Shown here one piece after another: positions 22,270 to 34,369 of a stretch of DNA of 64,000 nucleotides. The notes under the pieces are model-generated. The model was not told the DNA's origin. It made no database searches and saw only the letters and a list, made by a program, of their open reading frames with translations. Position 1 is the first letter of the stretch; each line of letters starts with the position of its first letter. The stretch comes from Siphonodentalium dalli. Lineage: Eukaryota > Mollusca > Scaphopoda > Gadilida > Siphonodentaliidae. The DNA lies in assembly GCA_032622095.1 (NCBI GenBank), contig CP136068.1, forward strand, positions 48,354,443 through 48,418,442, in the 5' to 3' direction. The position numbers and the translations under genes are program-made.

Positions 22270-24031
22270 TCATATTTGGTTCACAGGATGCCCGTAACAT
22301 ATTTCGATGGACTCCGATAACTCTGCGATTATTCGGTTATTATTTAATTCGATATTACCAATATGCTCGCAATCAGTATCCGTACGTTCAATTTCACCTT
22401 CAAAGGGCCAGAAAATTGAGAAACTGTGCCGCACCCAGTTAGAGCATGAGTTACATGCAAGACGAATTTTGACAATATCCGTATGTTTTCTGATGTTGAT
22501 TCGTTTTCTTTCTTTGGCGAATGACTCCATGACAATATCATTTGCCAGTCACTTATCCACATAGAACCACATGAGAAGGAGAAGGACTAACACAATCCAT
22601 GTCATCACAAATGACTACACTACTTGCTGCTGACAACCCCCTCAACAATTGATACACGTTGGTGGATGACGATAACATCTGACTTCTTGTGTGTGATTAT
22701 GTCATTTCGATGACAAGTCTCTCCGGCATATATTTAAATTGGAACGCTTTCTGTCCCAGTTAATACAAGTTTATGATGGTACGATATGAACTGTTGACAA
22801 TTATTTAAGATTTCCGATACAATTAGATCAATCAACTGTATTTTGTTAAATGAAACGACCAAAGTGACCTTCGGTGTCGGCAGCAGCATCCATTTTGATA
22901 GCCCGCGTTTCCTACTGGCGGATGCGTCACGTGTATTCAAACATTGGCATCAATTAATGTCTCTATAATTTATGTTTACACTTCAATAATGTCTCTACCT
23001 GTTGCTTGTAAAACATAGTCCTGACATAAATGACATGTAATCATCCTCTTGTCAATATTCACAGATCTTTCTGCACCGTGAAGTGCCACACCTTCTGATT
23101 TGGAGATATTTGTATAGAAGGCATCAGGCCAAGATAGTTCGAACTCGAGCATCACTCTCTTGTCAAGTTCTAGGGATTCATCAACATTGGCCCGATCGAT
23201 GTTATCTTCCCACTAGCTATACTGACGATTCCTTCACTCGGGTGACATGTATTGACTAGTGGATCCACACCTTTTTTTGCAAATTTGTCTTTCGGTTTGC
23301 ACCTACCTGACGAATCATAAATGATGTGTCGTTTCATTTCTTTTTTGTGCACATCCAAATGTGTTGCCCTGAACACAGCTTCATCTGAAACCACTTTTAC
23401 CATTCTAGCATATATGAAGACGGAGATCCCACGTTCTAATTGAGTTCTGTTTCAGTGGTCTTTTTTGCATACCTCATAAATTTGGTTCCAATGAACAAGG
23501 CTGACCACATACCACTCCATGTTCCTGGTTGATTGATCGCCTAATGGGTTCACCTTCCAAGAAATGCAACAAAGCATCTGGAGGTAGAGACTCACCGGAC
23601 CAAAGATAGTACAAACCATAGTGAACAAAATTATGACCAGCCACAAAGTACGGCATCATGAACAGTAATGTTGACAGGTGTTGTGGCCAATCAATCTCTT
23701 TCTGCACGAACAAACATCATCATCCGCATGTTAATCCAGAGCTTTGATGTTTTGCTATGGTCTGCCTTCTCGACAAGACTGTGGACAATCTCAGTTGGTT
23801 TATCAATATTGACGAGAACTGTCCTTAAAAATCTGCCAAATTTTTCCGGAGAGCTGTCAAATTATGTGAAAATGTTTTCCCCAGAAGCATTTTCTCAATG
23901 CCTTCAAATGCATAATAACCGATAGTCACAAGAAGGCCATTAGTAAAACAACACTTCCAACAAAACTCATGATAAAATACATAGCTCCAAGTCTCAGAAT
24001 GAAATTTCCATATCGATGTGGATTTGCTCAT
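22270..24031 (-). pseudogene. Decayed copy of a large multi-copy invertebrate protein family
   Basis: Read 5' to 3' on the minus strand, collinear fragments in shifting frames resemble one long protein family that I have seen repeated many times in marine invertebrate genomes. The family has no function I can name. In order they are: a glycine/leucine segment ending KMLLGKTFSHNLTALRK (~23830-24030); SKTSKLWINMRMMM with WPQHLSTLLFMMPYFVAGHN (~23630-23790); an HFLEGEPIRRSINQEHGV segment with GTKFMRY (~23450-23560); IIYDSSGRCKPKD and EGIVSIASGKI (~23190-23340); KVTLVVSFNKIQLIDLI with HHKLVLTG (~22760-22880); and HALTGCGTVSQFSG (~22400-22450). In intact relatives the last motif reads TGCDT, so here the Asp is lost. 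Frameshifts and stops break every segment. The TGCDT segment recalls PIN/FEN-type nucleases, which is inference only. It sits in the lectin intron in antisense, probably as a mobile-element passenger. Confidence 0.75.
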
Positions 24032-24262
24032 GTGATTTTAACAGCAACACCGAATAGTTGTTGATGACAGGTAAAAATATTTATCACATAATTTGGCCAT
24101 AAAAGCAGTTTCATAATTATCGGTAATAGACACGTTTAATATCAGCGCGTGCGATGACGTCACGGCGTTCTTCAAATCACTTGCGATCGCTGTAGTTTAT
24201 GCTTGTTGTTTTCGATGAATATTTCGCGTTGCTTCGGGTTTATTTGATCATGTGATAAAAGG

Positions 24263-24406
24263 TATCTCACACTCGTCCTATTTTATACGTAATTTATCAA
24301 CCTCGTCCTCTAAATTCTATTTGAGCCTCGGTAAACCTCGGCTCAAATCGAATTTAGTGGACTCGGTTGATAAATTTCGTATAAAATAGAAACTCATGTG
24401 AGATCC
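24263..24406. repeat. Foldback element (arms ~70 bp)
   Basis: The arms 'gtatctcacactcgtcc...' and '...tcatgtgagat' are inverted, with several mismatches, around 'gcctcggtaaacctcggc' at ~24325-24342. No coding sequence. Confidence 0.8.
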
Positions 24407-24419
24407 TCTATATATAATT

Positions 24420-27400
24420 TTGTCCAACCTGTATGTATAGTCTTTCAGCATGAACCATTAGTCAAGATTGTTTCCAGGTCGATTAGTTTCATGCCTATCA
24501 ATGGCACGTAAGTGGACATAGACTTTAACATTTTCATAGTAATTCATATGCTGGTGAATTAGCTTCCCATAGTGTGCAATCCGGTACAGTTGAGGTTAAC
24601 CATCACTCATTGCAGATGCCAATGAACGCTTAACTTTTATAGGGATCATAGATTATTGTATACCAACATCCTTGGGTACACCTCATGGTATTTGTCACAG
24701 AACCAGTAGAATGCCTGTGTGAGTCCTATAGCTGTGCGTTTTAATTTATGAGAATTAAGTGAGCTATGAGCAATACAGATGTTTAGAAGCCAATGTTAAT
24801 GTTAGTGTACACTTCAAACAAGCTGGAACGTACACTAATGATTATTGTTAGTATACATATTTAATTTCATATTTGTCCTCATCATTTTGTTTATCTGGCT
24901 AAAAGCAGTTCGGTGATTTATTGATGACTACACTTAGCCTGTGGAATGTATGGGAGACTGTTCTTGTATTTGAAAGCCCACCACTTTTTATTGCACAGTT
25001 GCAATCTAAAAATACAAGTTATAAAAAATGATCAACATTTAGAGCTTGGCACCCTCCAGATTTGGGTTGTGGGATATCTCCAAATACTATTTCTGCAAAA
25101 AACCTGCTTTGAGACCAAACTTTCCGGGTTCAGTTGAAAAAGTATATTTGGCTGCTGGACTGACATATGCACTGGTGTTTTTACACATGCCAACTCTGCG
25201 AGAGAATAACTTTATATTTTTTCTCAACGGGAAAAAAATAAACACTAAATGTGCACCGCTTCGTTTAAGTCCATTATACATTACACCAAAGCTAAGCAGC
25301 CATACAATCACGACAAGATATAGTATCAATGTACATGCACAATCATTCCTTTCCAGAAACTAGCGGTCAGATGCTCGTAGCCCGTTTATATATAACCATA
25401 GGTATATGCCAGAAAAAACGCCGTTCTTTTGACCGTCTATTTATCCATTGTGTGTGTGCCTGTGGCTGTCCGTAACCTGGTGCCCGGTGTTATTGTTTTG
25501 AAAGGTAATCATGTTCGGCTGGTGTTGTTAGATTGGTAATGAGATTAGCGGTTTCTATGTCTTGTCTAGTCATATTTACTGTTTGAACTTTGTCTGAAAT
25601 AGACGCACTTTTTATACTAGAATTTGCTCAAAAGGAGCGAAGGGCAATCGCACGTCGAGTTGGTTTAAGGGTTTTTAGAAAAAGTATTTATATGAAATAG
25701 AGAGGCCAACATAACGATATCATATATATACTATATTCGACTGCATACAGTTTGGGTTTATTGTGATGTCTTTAGTGTAGTTTTGTGTTTATGAGAGCTC
25801 ATTTACCCTTGTTTTCTGCTCCATATGTGGTCTTCTCCTTTAAAAACGCAGGGGCTATAGTATACGATTCCCCGACAGGTGGTGGGCGGGCTTTATCTAC
25901 CGGGTTGATCATTGCAGATCTCACCGACGGGGGTGGCTATACATCCCCGACAGGGATGGGGATGTAGCCCCCTGACTCATCCCCGGGTGCCACCCAACAT
26001 AATTTAGTATCGATCATTTCTCGTCTTAAGCGAATGCAAGACCGCGCTCTTAGCATGGAGTGCCAACAGGGACGTGTCGACAGGGGTGGTTATGCTGTGT
26101 CTTACCCCCAAACTGTAGTCAAACATAATGCAACATTAATTGGAAAATTCACAACAAAATTAGGTTGAAATTGAAGTTTGATTTTCCAACAATTTCTTAG
26201 TGACGAATTTGTTGTTTTTAGACCAACATTTGCATATTTCCCTCTCTTTTGCAAAATTCTGGACTGAAATGGCCATTAGTTGGCAATTTTCAAACCTAAG
26301 GGTAAGTGTGAGGTTTAAAATTGCCCCGAATTGGAAAGCTTGAGGCCAGTCTAGATGCTAGGATTATCAAAGTTTCATGTTCAGATTTTCAAAATGTTCT
26401 CACATCGGTCCTAACCATCGGCCGACCCGTGTGTTCTGTGCCCTTGTCAGTAGTTACTTGCTAATTAATTTAAGAAAAAATAAATCGTGGTGTAAATTTG
26501 TCTGGCATTATACCACTAGATGTTAGGATTTTTAAATCTCATACTGGGCCGAACCATCCTTTTCATCCCCCTGCATGGCCAGTGGCCACAAGTCTACTGG
26601 TCCATTTAGAATAGGCTACCATCTAGTAGTCTGTGAGGGAACATTTGGGAAACATCGAAGCACCGGTGGTGGGAGGTGCAAATTTAATTACGCAAACTTA
26701 TGAGTTTGGTGTGTTCAATGGGGTGGGGTGCAGTTGGATATTCCAAGGTGGAGACCACCCAAACGAAAAGCCTCTAGCCAAGTCCCGAGTGCCAAATATC
26801 CCAGACTCAACAAGGGGTGCCCCTCGCGACATACATGTAGTTTCTGCTTTCGGCATAGAAGAGCACGTGGGATAAATGTGTTTTCTATCCGAGAATACAC
26901 TGCACCGGCAATATATTGACCATACTCTGAATGAAAACGCTTCCGTGGCGATCACACGGTAACTTCGTGCTGACAGTGAGACGATAATTGTGGTGTAGAA
27001 ATGATACGGAAGACCGATTGTCAAAAAACGCAACATCAAAATACACAGGGCAAGGCTTATCGATCAAAACTGTGGAGTGTGTTTTCATTGTGTATTTCTC
27101 GCGTATACCCATGGTTATATAAAAACGGGCTACGAACATCTGACCGCAGAAGTTCCATACTGTCTATGCCCGGGGCTAATTGACGCAAAAATTAAAACGC
27201 GCTTATTAGTTTCTTATTATTTACTGACATAATTTTCTCCGAGAAGATAACAAAATAACTTTACTAACTTTATATCATTATATCACATTGTTGCGTCCTA
27301 GCTCTCTGCACCAAATCAATATGTGAGAATATAGGTTCTGACACAAGATCAGATAATATACATGTTGGTATATTGTTACTCAAAACACATACAATAGTTA

Positions 27401-27473
27401 ACCGAGGTTGAGACAAGTCACAATGACATTGCTGGCTATACGTATTTTGAGAAGTCAAGAAGTGAAGTGTAGG
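24420..27473. other. Intronic stretch without recognised genes
   Basis: Only short unrelated open frames are present. A repeat segment at about 26160-26300 ('gaatttgttgtttttagacc', 'aacatttgcatatt', 'agttggcaattt') has an inverted relative at about 37370-37480. Confidence 0.45.
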
Positions 27474-27911
27474 GTCCGAATCGGCATCTCTGGTTTAGAC
27501 TAGGTTTTATTCTATACCTGGTTTTACTCTAGTTTAAACTAGGTTTAAGTATGAGTAAAACTTGGTTTTACTGCTTTACTGTAGTAAAACTAGGATTTAC
27601 GGGCCTGAAACTAGGTTTGAATGTAGTTAAACCCAGTTTTGTAATAAACTCAGTTTTATTGGCGTGATAAAGTTATGATAATATCGCTAATTGTTTGTGG
27701 TGAATTGGGGATATAACGATCAGGAGACGATTATCTATGTCTGATTTATCCGTACCATACGTCTCATCTCGAAAATATACGTTTGAATATACTTTGAAAA
27801 AACATCAAAGTAAAACCACCCTACCCCAGGTTTTACTAAAACCTAGTTTGGTGTGTTTTAGTATTCGGTCGATTTTTTTCGCCCAGTTTGATGTTGTTTC
27901 TTCGCTTATAT

Positions 27912-28591
27912 CACTGTCGGATACCCGTTTAGGTTCGGACATTCCAAGATGGCGGCGCCCAGTAAAGAAGATAAATATTTATCGTTTTTTTTTTACGAAT
28001 AGAAGATAATCAATACGCACAAAAACGCAATAAGAAAGCGATTGCACCTCGGCATGTCACTTCTATGCGAGGTTTTTGATGCGTCCGAACCTGAACGAAA
28101 TTTGTCCGAACCCGAACGAAAATTGTGTCTGAACCTGAACAAAATAATCGGGAATATTGCGCATCTGAACCTGAACATTTTGAAATTTTCAAAGGTCGTT
28201 TTTCGGAGTTAGACAATAAAAATATCGCCGGTTTTGCATTCCGAAGATGTGTGGTAACCTAATCTACCCACAACAACACATAAATTTGCGGATCCATGAG
28301 CCCAGGGCCAAAACAAATACGAAAAAGCGAACATTTCGCCGCCTCGATAAAATTTCGAAAAATTATGACGACTTGACACGCCAAATACAACAATTCACAT
28401 GCCTGTCATGCGAAAGGCGTGTTACGTAGGTGTTGGGCATACAAATTCCTACATAACTGTTTAAAGGTGTATCACCGAAAGATGTCGTTAATTGATGCTT
28501 GGAGACAATATAATTATATACTTACCGTTTATCTTCTTTACTGGGCGCCGCCATCTTGGAATGTCCGAACCTAAACGGGTATCCGACAGTG
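27912..28591. mobile_element. CACTG-ended element with 64-bp perfect inverted repeats
   Basis: The inverted repeats at 27912-27975 and 28528-28591 are identical over 64 bp, starting CACTGTCGGATACCCG. TATAT flanks both sides (27907-27911 and 28592-28596), compatible with a 3-bp TAT or 5-bp TATAT target duplication. Inside, at about 28082-28175, a motif like GTCCGAACCTGAACGAAA recurs four times. The same motif (GTCCGAACCTAAAC) is part of the terminal repeat. CACTG ends, a 3-bp duplication and subterminal repeats would fit the CACTA/CMC group, while a 5-bp duplication would point elsewhere. Perfect ends suggest recent insertion. It is non-autonomous (680 bp). Confidence 0.85.
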
Positions 28592-28739
28592 TATATGGGA
28601 GTGTTTCTTTTGCGTTTGGGAAGGCGTTTATGCTCGGGCGTTTGTCACTCAATATTAATTTATGTACACATATGAGAGATTCAGTGGAATTCGGGGAGGG
28701 GATGTCGGTACTTATAACTTCTAACAAATATGCCAGCGT

Positions 28740-29220
28740 TATACCCATTTCGACCCCCTCGCGTGGTACCACTCGGTGAGGGGTGGTGTGTTTCTATGGG
28801 GTATTTGGGGGCCACGCACCATGCCGTAAAACTTACCGAAATATACATTTTTTTGCGAATAAGTCATAAAATGGTCCATACCCCATTTTCACCCAGCGGG
28901 TAGTTCCCCCCAGGGATGAGGGTGGGGTGTTTCTGTGGGGTATTTGGTGCGGGCCACCCAGTCAAATCGGTCGAAATCCTTACCGTTCTCAAAAATGGCC
29001 CATATCCCATTTCCACCTCATCGCGTGGTACCCCTCGGTTGAGGGGTATGGTGGGGTGGGGGGGGGGGGGTTCTATGGTGTATGCCAGTCCTGCTGTCAA
29101 ATTAGCTTAAATCCTTACCGTTCCCGCGAATGGTCCATACTCTATTTTCACCCCCTCCGGGTGGTACCCACGGGGTGAGGGTGTTTCTAGTGAGTATTTG
29201 GGGCGGTCAAATTGACCGAA
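28740..29220 (+). repeat. ~130-bp tandem repeat, four diverged units
   Basis: Units starting at about 28740, 28877, 29000 and 29136 each read 'atacccatttcaccc', 'gtggtacccctcgg', 'gaggggt.tggggtgtttct', then 'aaatccttaccgttc'. A G run of about 14 occurs at 29057-29070. The open frames on both strands here reflect the repeat. Confidence 0.8.
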
Positions 29221-29537
29221 AGAGATGTTTTGCGAATAAGGAATAGTGAATAAGTTTCAATCGTCATGATCGTCCATGATATTAGATAATAAGTAACCGC
29301 TATACAACAGTTCGTGAATTCGTTGTGATTTCTCAAAGCGCACGGGTTATTCGCCTGCTTAGGAGATTGGATTGGGACAACCGGGCGCGTGACCCGACAA
29401 TGTATTGACAAGTAGCCATAATAAACAGACAGACCACGCCTCCTACCCTTGTAATTGCACAATTGTGGCCCATAGGTAACGCAATCGATCAAATCCATGT
29501 CGTACCCGTGGTCTAAACTGGAGATGCCTGTTCGGAC

Positions 29538-30190
29538 TTAAATCACCATTGGCTGTACATTTCCAACATAAGGGGGTTACGTTGGAAATTGCCAAACGTT
29601 GTTCATATTGAAGTACCATTTGGAAAATTCTAATCCAAGGATATGAGCAAATGAGATTTTCCAAAGTTAGAACTTTTGATATTGGTGTATAGTCTTAATT
29701 TCCAAGGTGTACACCCGCAATGGAGACCGTCTGATAACGTACCTGGCTTTAACCGATAAAATATTATCAAAGGTTAACACATCTCAACCTGGGCAACGCC
29801 GGTTGACACTGCTAGTGATTAATATACTATTTAAACCCACTTTCAAATTTAGTGTTTCAATGTGATGATACAAACATGTCTGTATATTCCAGTGGTATAG
29901 TATTGGTGACTGCAGTCTGGTATTAGTAGTGGTACTACACATAACTATGACTCTATCACCCTATGACTATTGAATCACAACATGCATGTGTGGTTGCTCC
30001 AATACTCGCCAAGTTCGGTCATATTAATTTTCAACAGCAACCGACAACGAAAAAGTCCACCGCCGTGTCCTACGTCAGAAACGATCTAACCATTCCATTC
30101 CCTGGATGAAGCAAGATTAAATTTAGATGTGTTTCATATAGACCATAACTGTCCAACCCAAAGAATCATACTTCCGTTCCCCAACCAATA
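29538..30190. other. Intron end, nothing recognised
   Basis: No repeat family or coding signature is evident before the acceptor at 30215. Confidence 0.4.
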
Positions 30191-30215
30191 TACATGCACC
30201 TTCATTGCATTGCAG

Positions 30216-30430
30216 AAACCATTTGGATGGACGCGAGAAGGCTCAACTTAACTTCACCGTGGATGTCCTGGAGGGACGAGGTGACATGGGTTCCCTGGTA
30301 TAACGATCATTCACACACTGATGGAGAGAACTGTGCGTTTGCAGTAGAGTGGGGTGATTACCTGTATGAAGACATGGCGTGTGGTGGATCTACACAAGTC
30401 AGCTTTGCGTGCCAGATCGAAGTTAATTGA
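30216..30430 (+). CDS. C-type lectin domain gene, terminal exon encoding the C-terminal half
   Basis: The acceptor TTCATTGCATTGCAG ends at 30215, and the exon runs to TGA at 30428-30430, entering in phase 1. It encodes TIWMDARRLNLTSPWMSW, then VTWVPWYNDHSHTDGENCAF, AVEWGDYLYEDMACGG and VSFACQIEVN. These are the second half of a CTLD: the WIG-like strand, the long-loop W, the ENC cysteine, the penultimate cysteine (MAC) and the final FAC cysteine. The usual calcium/sugar motifs are altered. No EPN or QPD is seen before ENC, and the WND position reads YED. Canonical calcium-dependent sugar binding is therefore doubtful, and another ligand is possible. The protein ends five residues after the last cysteine, so the CTLD is C-terminal. 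It continues the exon at 15037-15258 in the same phase. Confidence 0.88.
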
Positions 30431-32985
30431 ATCACGGATTGAACATAGTTTGACATTGCGTGTAACCCCGTTATCTACTGAATGTGTTTTCATATTTTGA
30501 TTACAAATGAATGCACTTGGATGGCCTACATGTATTATTCATATGTAGGTACTTCCGATAAGAAATGAGCAGAAATGAAAAAAAATTCACGCTCACTCAA
30601 TGTAAAACATGTATTTAAGTTCGTGGTATATTATAAACACCATTATTTTACACGTTAATTACGCATGTCGACGTTTAAAAATTAGTATGCTGTGTGTTTA
30701 TCGACATTCCGGAACTGTATACTGATCTCAGAAATAATATGACAATTGTGTACTACATAATAAGAAACCATACACAGTCCATGTCCAAATGAAATTGTTT
30801 CAAGAACAGGGCATAGTAGATACATTAAATTGGTAAATATACGTCCATGAAATATAATCAACTAGAGCATACATGTACCATACCATAAAAGGGTTTTGAG
30901 CATTTGACATAATATGTCAACAAACCATTTTATTGTAATGGGTCAGTGATAAGTTAGCAACGAATAGCAATGGTGCCCCCATATCGCAAGTTGATACATA
31001 TGCATTGATATGTGAACTATATTTTATCTTGGAAAAAACATTTAATGATGAAAAATCTTTTTTGGATATTCCCACAAAAGCGTGGAAACTAAACATATTT
31101 AAGTCCTACTTTACCAAATATTTAACAAATAATTTCCCATTGCGACCAGTTTATGAATACTGAATAAAACGTGGTGTGAAATTCACTACAGTAAGGGCTA
31201 CGAGCGATTCACAATATTCACAATACAAACCGTTCATAACACCATCAGTAGCTCGAAGCGAATGTGACTCACAACACTTTAGTTTTTCAACCAGGCTCTG
31301 TTCGGGATTTAATCCATTAACTGGATAATTGTACATGCCCACCCCAGATACGAAATGATATCATATGCGTATCGCGATTCACTTTAGACTTACTGTTATT
31401 GAAATTTCAATCCACACCGACAAATTGTGGGCTGGTACAATGATAATTTAATTTCTCATTTCTAATAGCATGACATTTTATGCCTAAATCAAAATAGCCA
31501 TGCTGTAACAATTGAAATTGGTAACTAAAGAAGTCGGCCCAATGCAAATTCGACCCCAAACGAAGACGGCCCCACGTGAACTCGACCCAGATAGGTCAGC
31601 CCTATGAACGAAAGAACAAATACAACAAAATTCTGTCGCTGTCACGTAAATGTCGTTATCAGTGATGGCCGCAGAAATCTCGGCGATACTTCTTAGTAGC
31701 TGGAAAACTATGGGATGTTGCATTTCAAAGAACATCAGGTTTTAAGCATGCAGATTAATGGACAACATTTACAGGCTCAAAGAACGTTTGTTATTCAGCA
31801 TGTCACATCGATACTATTGTATTAAGACCATAGTTAATAAATATATTTTAGCACCAGTCAGGGGTCTCAAAATACGCTGATTAGTCATTTAATAATAATT
31901 ATTCTCGAAAGGTTTCTTATTTTGAACAATATACCGTAATTATATTAAACATGTAAATGATGGCATAAATATTATCAACAATCTTGTTTACATTAATTTA
32001 TGCGAATGTAGCATGTGTTTAACTTGAGGGACATGAACATCATTCAGGATAAAAATCCTTTAAACGTATATGTACATGTATAATCATGAAACATAGGGTC
32101 CTCTAAATTTGCCCCTGCAATAAGCAATGACGTGGGAAACGCTGTGGCAACATGTATAATCTATAATGCAGTATGGTTCCTTATGTGTTGATTCAAAGTG
32201 CAGTATTTGTCATGGGGATTTGGAAATCTATATATTTTCGGAAAGGTTAACCCTCGCTGAGTTTAAAAAATCGGTGTTTCCATTGTTCACGACGCCCCAT
32301 GGTGGCCATCTTTGATTTTTTTTAAATCGCCGTCAAAACATTAATATTAGTTTTCCATTGAATGGAAGTATCCAATGGACGTCCATACAGAATAATTATC
32401 AATTGAACATGCATCACTTAATGAGTTTGGATGCACTTGTATTATTTTCACTTAACAAGCAGCACAACATTGCTTCCTGTCGTCCATCATGGACTTACAA
32501 AATAGCCGGCTAGTAGATATTTGCCATTGAAATTACATCAATAAGAACTTATGGTCGTTATAGTATAGCGGCCTCGTGCATATATTTTGGAGCAATTGTT
32601 GATGGATCACGGACGCACAACCGGACGATGGGCGCAAAACCATAGCAATAGTTCAAACTTGATTTTGTCAAGTCGAGCTAATAAAAGCTTTAACATAAAT
32701 AGCACAACCTGTTTGTATTTATTTTAAATAAGGACTCTGGCGAAAGAAGAAGAACCCTGGCTGGGGCGTCAATTTGTTTCAAAATCCTACCTAAACTTAA
32801 GTTTAGTTTTAAGTTTATTGTCGTTGCAATGCCCTTAAATATAATACAATACTGCCTATATGTCTAAGGCATGCTATACTACAGTGAATCAATGAACAGG
32901 CATAGTGAGCTATTGCCTCCATGAATCTGACATATCAATATTGAACGGTCCACATGGTTTGTTATACAGTATTTCAATTAATTAT
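30431..32985. other. Flank downstream of the lectin exon
   Basis: This presumably includes the 3' untranslated region. The first clear AATAAA is at ~31161, far from the stop. A short run of 'tcgaccc'-like phrases occurs at 31533-31605. No further gene is recognised. Confidence 0.4.
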
Positions 32986-32987
32986 CC

Positions 32988-33195
32988 ATAGCCGAGGTGG
33001 AGAGGTGGTGGACACACACACAGTTTGGGCTAGACGAGGTTTTCGCGTGCTCAAACTATTACATTGGCAAACATCGGGACCGCTTTCAATCATACTACGA
33101 GTTGAGAGACATTTCAATATGCAATTCCGATTGATACATATCCATTCTGATAATAAATGAGAACTTATTCACGCAAATCGAAGCAATGAACACAG
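32988..33195 (+). mobile_element. tRNA-derived SINE, diverged copy
   Basis: It reads AGCCGAGGTGGAGAGGTGGT, cacagtttgggctagacgag, a decayed B-box region, 'catcgggaccg', and a tail 'gagaacttattcacgcaaat...gaagcaatgaacac'. This is collinear with the minus strand of 51329-51545, which shows that the unit is dispersed. Confidence 0.75.
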
Positions 33196-33299
33196 TACAT
33201 CCATCAATTTGTTTAAAAATTTAACCTAAACTTAGTTTTAAATATATTGTCTTTTCAACACCCTCATCCCTAAATATACATGTCGTGTGTCCGTCCGTC

Positions 33300-34170
33300 T
33301 GTCCGCAGACACTTTACGCATAATACGACAACTCAAACATTTTCTATCCGATCAGAGCCATATTTTGTATATGGGTTTCTCAGGCTAAAATACAGATCAA
33401 GTTCAAATATGGGTTTGATTCAAGTTTTTATTTAAATAGTTATGGCCCTTTTTCGACTTAGAATTCACGCATTCTACCATAACTCAAACATTTGTTATCT
33501 GATTGGAACCAAATTTGGTATATGAGTTTCTCAGCACAACATACAGATCGAGTTTGAATGTGGGTTTTTTTAATGGAGTTAAAAGTTTTAATTGAAATAT
33601 TGTTCATTTGTATGGATGTTCTCATTATATTTTTTCAATTAATCATTCTTCTATTATATCTCCAGGTTTCTCCTCATTCACTTGCATGGATTTCTGTTGT
33701 TAAAAAATAACACTTCTCAACATTCCTGATACTTTCATTTGGTATGTCTCATTTTATATTGGTTTATTTAGACACACTCTTTGCCCCTATTGATTGATTA
33801 ATTTATTTTTATTTTTATGTGTATCCATACCATAGTATGGTACACATATTGTCGATGTCCGGATTGACCACTTGTCGTCCGTCCGGTAGACACATTACGC
33901 ATGGTGCGATAACTCAAACATTTTTGTATACGATCGGAACCAAATTTTGTATATCTGTTTCTCAGCCCAAAATACAGATGGGTTTGATCTAATGTTTTTT
34001 AATGGAGTTATGGCCCTTATTCGACTTATAATTTCAATCATGCTGCAATAATTACAAAAAAGATATCTGAAATCAAATTTGGTATGCGAGTTTCTCAGCC
34101 CAAAATACGGATATAATTCGAATATGGGTTTGATCCGATTTGTTTAACAGAGTTATGGGCGTATTTAAAA
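33300..34170 (+). repeat. Diverged tandem repeat ('gagttatggccctt' family)
   Basis: Four or more units share 'gataactcaaacattt', 'ga.cggaaccaaattt.gta', 'gggtttctcagcccaaaata', 'atgggtttgatc' and 'ggagttatggccctt'. They are placed near 33325, 33480, 33905 and 34040, with unrelated sequence between the second and third. The phrasing resembles repeats known from mollusc genomes. Confidence 0.7.
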
Positions 34171-34369
34171 CAAATCTTGTTATAATCTTTGAAGATTGAC
34201 ATTGAATGTTATGGATTTTAGATTCCTAGCTGAAAATAGCTAATCACTATCGCCAAGTTATGGGTTAAACATCTGCCGATCGTAATCGGCCTCTCGTTTT
34301 AATTTGGCCACAATATTTCTCGATCCAACGCGAACACTGTATACAAAACACCTTACCAATGACCATACA

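Larger units (their letters stand above)
27474..29537. mobile_element. Composite inverted-repeat element of the GTTTAAAC family
   Basis: The ends GTCCGAATCGGCATCTCTGG and the inverse of GTCCGAACAGGCATCTCCAG extend to 27 bp (23 identical), both running into 'tttagac'. The left part is rich in 'ggttttac', 'agtttaaact' and 'gtaaaacta' palindromic phrases, as in 15312-15746. A separate CACTG-ended element (27912-28591) and a ~130-bp tandem repeat (28740-29220) lie inside it. No transposase was seen. Confidence 0.6.
15259..30215 (+). other. Inferred ~15 kb intron of the C-type lectin gene
   Basis: It starts GTGAGT and ends TTGCATTGCAG, both phase 1. It is filled with mobile elements and repeats listed separately. 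No further CTLD exon was seen in it. Joining the two exons is inference from phase and domain continuity. They could also be remnants of two different lectin genes. Confidence 0.6.

Noticed and set aside
28488-29178. Proteins on both strands between 28.5 and 29.2 kb
   Set aside because: The frames follow an inverted-repeat arm and a ~130-bp tandem repeat. No domain is visible.
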